A stretch of DNA of 64,000 nt from Neomesorhizobium sp963726065 (GTDB taxonomy: Bacteria; Pseudomonadota; Alphaproteobacteria; Rhizobiales; Rhizobiaceae), in the NCBI GenBank assembly GCA_963726065.1, contig CAVSAU010000009.1, forward strand, positions 1-64,000. Reading direction: 5' to 3'. Positions 60,032 to 64,000 of the stretch are shown in pieces. The notes under the pieces are model-generated. The model saw nothing but the letters and a program-made list of their open reading frames with translations, did not search any database and was not told the origin of the DNA. The translations under genes were made by a program, and so were the position numbers. Every line of letters begins with the position of its first letter. Positions within the stretch are counted from its first letter, which is position 1.

Positions 60032-60414
60032 CCGACCGCCTCGGTGTGGTCGCGGAAGAAAGCGGCAGCCCCGGTTTCGTCAATCTCGCCAGCGGCCACA
60101 CCCATCGTAAATGTGTAAAGTGTGCCATCATCTGCGGTGAGCCGATGCCCGTTGATGATAAGGAAGGCGCCGGCGGCGACGATGGCGGTTCGCTTGTTGC
60201 CGTCGACGAAAGCATGGTTTCGGGCCAAGCCAAACACGTAGGCTGCCGCGAGTTCATAGATGTCGGGCTCGCCGTAAGCGGATTTGTTTTCGGCGCGGGA
60301 AAGCGCGGATTCGAGGGCATTCTCGTCCCTCAAACCTTGTGCTCCGCCATGCCGGCGCAACTGCTCAGCATGCATGGCTTCGACGACACGGCGTGTCAGA
60401 AACTCCCAGCTCAT
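60025..60414 (-). CDS. doc: Doc/Fic-family toxin (death on curing)
   Basis: This intact 129-residue toxin has the Doc form of the Fic motif, NHAFVDGNKRTA (around residue 66), as in kinases that phosphorylate EF-Tu. GLRDENALESALSRAENKSAYGEPDIYELAAAYVFGL is typical of Doc. Its ATG overlaps the antitoxin stop by four bases (ATGA). Confidence 0.92.
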   Translation of the reverse strand: MSWEFLTRRVVEAMHAEQLRRHGGAQGLRDENALESALSRAENKSAYGEPDIYELAAAYVFGLARNHAFVDGNKRTAIVAAGAFLIINGHRLTADDGTLYTFTMGVAAGEIDETGAAAFFRDHTEAVGA

Positions 60415-60632
60415 TCCGCGAGCTTCTGAAGAGCGACCTTGTACTTGTCCATGACTTCCAGCGCAGCCTTCATCTGCCGCTCGAACACATCGTCCGAAGG
60501 CGTCAGGGTGAAGCCGTCCTTGGTATCTGTGAGTTCGAGCTTGTCGCCTGCCCGAAGATTATGCCGATCGAGAACCTCCTTGGGCAGGATTACGCCTTCG
60601 GAATTGCCGATCTTGCGCAAGGTGACATTCAT
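60411..60632 (-). CDS. AbrB/MazE-type antitoxin of the Doc toxin
   Basis: This 73-residue antitoxin reads NVTLRKIGNSEGVILPKEVLDRHNLRAGDKLEL, an AbrB/SpoVT swapped-hairpin DNA-binding domain, and has a C-terminal helix that should block Doc. ATG 60632 is preceded by GGAG, which lies inside the operator. Pairing of an AbrB-type antitoxin with a Doc toxin differs from the classical Phd-Doc pair. Confidence 0.88.
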   Translation of the reverse strand: MNVTLRKIGNSEGVILPKEVLDRHNLRAGDKLELTDTKDGFTLTPSDDVFERQMKAALEVMDKYKVALQKLAE

Positions 60633-60635
60633 GAC

Positions 60636-60675
60636 CAATCTCCATGTTATAACTGGAGATATAACATGGAGATTG
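60636..60675. promoter_or_regulatory. Operator of the antitoxin-doc operon: perfect 16-bp inverted repeat
   Basis: CAATCTCCATGTTATA (60636-60651) and TATAACATGGAGATTG (60660-60675) are perfect inverted copies around an 8-base spacer. On the minus strand the site includes TATAAC, a possible -10 box, and the GGAG ribosome binding site, and it ends three bases before the antitoxin ATG. Confidence 0.8.
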
Positions 60676-60704
60676 AGCTTTTGCAAATAATGTTATTCCG
60701 GAAG

Positions 60705-62613
60705 TTATAACTCAGGTAGCTGTTGCCTGTCGGCAATTTCCGTCGAACTCCGCCATAGCCAGATCATAAGGGAACCTGCCCGCCCGCGAATCTGTGTTTC
60801 CATCGGCCCGGTAAGCGAACCCGACGTGAAGAAAGCGCAGTCGCGGCCGGCGATGTCCAGCATATCCTGGCTGACTGCCACCTCGGCGCCATGTGCGGCA
60901 GCCACTTCCATCAGGCGGCTGGCGACGTTGACCGTGTCGCCCGTGGCGGCGATATGCTGATGGCTTTGGCCGCCCAGGCGCGATGCAACGATGGCGCCGA
61001 AATGTGCGCCGATCTTGAATCCGATCCGCGACGCGACCGGTGCGGGCAGGGAAGCGAGCCAGGCCTTGGTGCCTTCGGAAAGGCTAACGCAGCAGCGCGC
61101 AGCGTTGGACGCGTCGTTTGACGAAGGTTCAGGCAGGCCGAACAGGATCATCGCTCCGTCGCCCATGAAGCCGGTTACGATGCCGCCCGCTTCAACGACG
61201 GCTCTGTCGATCATCGTGTGAAACGGATACAAAAGTTCGCGCGTCGCATCGGGCCCCAGCGTTTCGCTCAGGCCGGTAAATCCGGAAATGTCGATGAACA
61301 CCACCGCGGCGTCCTCGCGGACAGGCTCGGCGAGGAAGTCGGGATGGCTGGCCAGCCATTTCCCAAGGCCCGCGGCCTGAAAGCGTTGCAGCAGGGCGCT
61401 CTGGCTGGCGAAATATTGCGCCCGCCGCCTGCCGAGCCAAAGCTGGGTTGCTCCGAACAGCATGACCGGAGGGCCGACCGCCATCATCGGCAAGGCCGCG
61501 CTGAACCAGGTGCCGTTCACAAATGCCGTCACGTTGAGCACCAGCCAGGTCAGCACGACGCCGGCGATCGCTGCAAAGCCGACGACGCTGCGGCGCCATC
61601 CCAGCAGGCCAACCAGAAGCATGGGAAGCATGATGGCGCCGGCGGCATCGATGAGACGGACATGCCTGTCCCGCACCATTTGATCGCCGGTCACCAGATG
61701 GGAGATCGCCGTGGCGATGACTTCCACGCCGGGAAGAACCGGATCGAATGATGTGGGGAAGACGTCGCCGCCGCCGGTCACGGTCGCGCCGACAACCACG
61801 ATGCGGTCCTTGATTGCATCGGGCGGCAGCCGGCCGTCAAGCGCGGCAGCGGCGCCAAGCGTGCGTATGGTGCCGCGCGGGCCATAGAAGGCAACCGGAA
61901 GAAGCTGGCCGATGTCGGTTCTTATCGCTGCGTCCGCCAATCGACAAGCCATCGGGCTCAATCTCCGGATCCTGCCCGGCGGCGGAAGCTACGGCGCGCA
62001 GCGGAAACGAAGCTTCGACGCGCTCGCCCGTCCTGAAAAGCATCGGGATGAAACGCGGCGTCCCCGTCTGGTCGGCCGCGACATTGACCACGCCGACCGC
62101 TGCGACATCCGTGAAAGGCTTCAACGGCAAAAGGAAACGCTCCGCAACGGGTGTGCGGGCGAGGGGGCCGTCGCCAGCAGCCGACAGGAATTGCTGGTCC
62201 TCGGCAAACACCGCCGCCGCCGCGATAACGCTTGGGCTTGCGCCGAGCGCCTGCGTCAGCGCCCGGTCGCCTTCTTCCGGGCCGCGATCGACCAGCAAGA
62301 GGTCGACCGCGATGACTTTGGGTTTGAGGCGGGCGATGCCGTCGATGATGCGCGCCAGCGTGGCGCGAGAGAGGGGATAGCCGCCCTCCCGGCCGACGAC
62401 ATCGTCGTCTATGGCCACGATGGTGACGGCATCGGGAGCGGGCCGCGGTCCTCGCATCAGCATGCGGATATCGGTCATCGTGGCTTCGACGCGCTCGAGA
62501 AACCACATGTCGCCGCGAAGGTGGCCGTATCCCAGTGCTGCACCCCAAAGACCCGCCAGGGCAAGCGCTATCAGGGTTTGAAGCGTGCGCCCTTTAGAGC
62601 GCCGTGCGTCCAT
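60705..62613 (-). CDS. CHASE2-domain adenylate/guanylate cyclase (one frameshift)
   Basis: This membrane protein of about 636 residues makes a cyclic nucleotide in response to an extracytoplasmic signal. A first membrane segment (LIALALAGLWGAALGY) precedes a periplasmic CHASE2 domain (VTIVAIDDDVVGREGG, KVIAVDLLLVDRGPEEGD, IVVVGATVTGGGDVFPT), followed by two or three membrane segments and a class III cyclase domain with metal-binding Asp in VVFIDISGFTGLSETLG and FMGDGAMILFG, and transition-state residues in TGDTVNVASRLMEVAA, so it looks active. One frame change lies near 61945. ATG 62613 lies within an intergenic repeat; an upstream extension to 62697 encodes only that repeat. Confidence 0.88.
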
Positions 62614-62695
62614 TTGGACGCGCAAAAGACGCTCTAAGACTTTGAATCTATGCATCGTGCTTTGCGAAAATCGATTCCGATTTTCGGGCCGATGC
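62594..62695. repeat. Composite rhizobial intergenic repeat with nested hairpins
   Basis: The first unit has outer arms TTAGAGCG (62594-62601) and CGCTCTAA (62630-62637) and inner arms GCGTCC (62606-62611) and GGACGC (62616-62621). The second has GCATCG (62652-62657) / CGATGC (62690-62695) around a perfect hairpin CGAAAATCG (62665-62673) / CGATTTTCG (62678-62686). I recall both units as widespread in mesorhizobial genomes. Confidence 0.65.
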
Positions 62696-62706
62696 AATAG
62701 GGCGCT

Positions 62707-63255
62707 TCATTGGCCAAAGCGGGCAAGCAACGCCGACACGCGGGCCCGTGGCCAACGCTTGACGACGAGCGGCTCGCTGCCGGGGGCGACGTCGACACCG
62801 TCACCCGGCCCAAGGAGCACGCCGGCGCTGGCCGACGGCCGCTGCACCGCAACCCGCCCCCTGACGACAAACACGGATGTCTTGCCGTCCTGGACGTCGA
62901 CCGCCCATTTCGTGCCACGCACCGCGGCGATGGCTTGCGGTGTGATGACCTGGAATCCGGTTACGGCTTGGCTGGCTGGAGCATTGAGCAGCAATGCCTT
63001 GCGCTGCAGCCTGGCTGCATCGGCGTTGCCGTCCCGATTACGGTCGATCAGCGAAAACCGCGCGCCGGCCTCCACGATGATCGTCAGGCCGTCCCGGCAG
63101 CGCAGGAGCATCCGGGATGTTCCGCCAACGCGCTCCAGCACGCAGCCGCCGGTGGATGATTGCGAATGGGCGACATTGGCGCCTGCCATGAAGATGAGGA
63201 TCAGACCGGTAAGGGGCGCGCAAGCGCTGCGGAAAATTCGCGCCGACAAGCTCAT
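62707..63255 (-). CDS. FecR-domain periplasmic protein
   Basis: This intact 182-residue protein has a signal peptide (SLSARIFRSACAPLTGLILIFMAGANVAHS) and a FecR-like beta domain: LNAPASQAVTGFQVITPQAIAAVRGTKWAVDVQDGKTSVFVVRGRVAVQ with GVLLGPGDGVDVAPG. The pattern I-x-T-P-x-A-x-x-A-V-R-G-T is the FecR signature. ATG 63255 follows GGAGGGCTTT. It lies 93 bases upstream of the CHASE2 cyclase on the same strand, separated by the repeat, and probably serves as its periplasmic partner. Confidence 0.85.
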   Translation of the reverse strand: MSLSARIFRSACAPLTGLILIFMAGANVAHSQSSTGGCVLERVGGTSRMLLRCRDGLTIIVEAGARFSLIDRNRDGNADAARLQRKALLLNAPASQAVTGFQVITPQAIAAVRGTKWAVDVQDGKTSVFVVRGRVAVQRPSASAGVLLGPGDGVDVAPGSEPLVVKRWPRARVSALLARFGQ

Positions 63256-63448
63256 AAAGCCCTCCTGGTGCACCCCGCCTCATTTTTTACAGGCCCGCTA
63301 CAGTAAAGCCAATGCAGGATTGATGAATTTCTTGCCGAGGGCAGGTACGGCTTTCGATTGAAGCACCGCTAACTGCGGTCAAGCCAGGCTCGCCGGGTCA
63401 GTTCTTCCGAAAGCAGCTACGACGCTGTTCGTGTTCAGCCAACCGGCC

Positions 63449-64000
63449 TCAGCGCCCGAGCAGCCCGTCCATCAGCCGTTCGGCCGCTTCGGGGATGACC
63501 GTTCCGGGCGGGAAGATTTCGGCAGCACCCGCGGCGTGCACGGCCTCGAAATCCTGTGGCGGGATGACGCCGCCAGCGACGATGACGATGTCGTCACGGC
63601 CAAGTTTTTTCAGCGCATCCTTGAGTTCGGGCACCAGTGTCAGGTGGCCAGCGGCCAGCGACGAGGCGCCGACGATGTGGACGTCATGATCGGCGGCCAA
63701 CCTGGCGATCTCGTCCGGAGTCTGGAACATCGACCCGACGGTTACGTCGAAACCGAGATCGGCGAAGGCGGTGGCGATCACCTTCTGGCCGCGGTCGTGG
63801 CCGTCCTGTCCCATCTTGGCGACCAGGATGCGCGGCTTGGAACCGTTTCTGCGCTCAAACGCATCGACCTTGTCCTGCACCCGGTCGACAACCGGGCTGT
63901 CGCCGAGCTCCTTGCGGTAGACACCGGAAATTGTCTGCACGGTAGCGACGTGCCGGCCGAAGGCTTTTTCCAGCGCCAGTGAGATCTCGCCGACGGTGGC
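63449..64000 (-). CDS. Methylmalonyl-CoA mutase, C-terminal B12-binding part (cut by window edge)
   Basis: The visible 183 residues are the end of the large subunit of adenosylcobalamin-dependent methylmalonyl-CoA mutase. The linker GEISLALEKAFGRHVATVQTISGVYRKEL leads to the cobalamin domain with the DxHxxG motif in GQDGHDRGQKVIATAF, then GSMFQTPDEIARLA, SSLAAGHLTLVPEL and VAGGVIPPQDF. The gene enters from beyond base 64000. The enzyme turns methylmalonyl-CoA into succinyl-CoA in propionate or polyhydroxyalkanoate metabolism. Confidence 0.93.
   Translation of the reverse strand, partial: ATVGEISLALEKAFGRHVATVQTISGVYRKELGDSPVVDRVQDKVDAFERRNGSKPRILVAKMGQDGHDRGQKVIATAFADLGFDVTVGSMFQTPDEIARLAADHDVHIVGASSLAAGHLTLVPELKDALKKLGRDDIVIVAGGVIPPQDFEAVHAAGAAEIFPPGTVIPEAAERLMDGLLGR

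Overview
The window looks like chromosomal DNA of a Rhizobiales bacterium, most likely Mesorhizobium or a close relative. It is GC-rich. It carries the rhizobial glg operon (glgP-B-C-A-pgm-glgX), an frc-type sugar transporter with a ROK regulator, a CysN/CysC (NodQ-type) fusion, a betI-betC-betA-betB choline-O-sulfate cluster, a Rhizobium etli-type asparaginase, a Tat-exported TIGR03808-type protein, and three intergenic repeats of a kind I remember from mesorhizobial genomes. The genus is an inference; no rRNA gene is present.

Layout. 1-1980: a heavily decayed dipeptide ABC transporter (permease tail and two ATPases), followed by an IS481-family element (2165-3246). 3448-5773: a large predicted secreted RTX protein containing a PQQ-type sugar dehydrogenase and six C-terminal 36-residue repeats. 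6219-12732: sulfate activation genes (cysD, cysNC, cysQ) flanked by a WbpA-like UDP-sugar dehydrogenase and a WbpE-like aminotransferase. 12968-19017: a small SnoaL-like protein, then a fructose-type sugar uptake locus (kinase, ROK regulator, binding protein, permease, ATPase). 19141-32532: the glycogen operon, interrupted by a mazEF cassette and ending in a GH13 glucosidase. 33140-38478: an oligopeptide transporter with fused ATPases. 39001-42104: glycosyltransferases and an IS3 remnant beside tRNA-Pro(CGG). 42908-46695: GDP-mannose synthesis, with a predicted guanylyltransferase-isomerase fusion. 47055-47831: a DUF899 protein. 47930-54215 (minus): bet operon with an embedded PLP dehydratase; a thiolase/SDR pair diverges from it. 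56325-64000: a hypothetical exported protein, asparaginase, Tat beta-helix protein, GreA/B factor, Doc toxin-antitoxin, CHASE2 adenylate cyclase with a FecR-like partner, and the end of methylmalonyl-CoA mutase.

Sequence quality matters for reading this annotation. More than half of the conserved genes are broken by isolated single-base indels, and nearly all those I could reconstruct are one-base insertions, often in short homopolymers. I read these as sequencing or assembly errors and give each such gene as one CDS spanning its frames. The peptide-transporter region at 1-1980 is different: indels, stops and substitutions are dense there and it looks like real decay.

Functionally the window is about carbon storage and surface sugars: glycogen turnover, fructose uptake, GDP-mannose, UDP-amino-sugar and sulfate activation, peptide uptake, and osmoprotectant (choline sulfate to betaine) metabolism. 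Two toxin-antitoxin pairs have clear palindromic operators.
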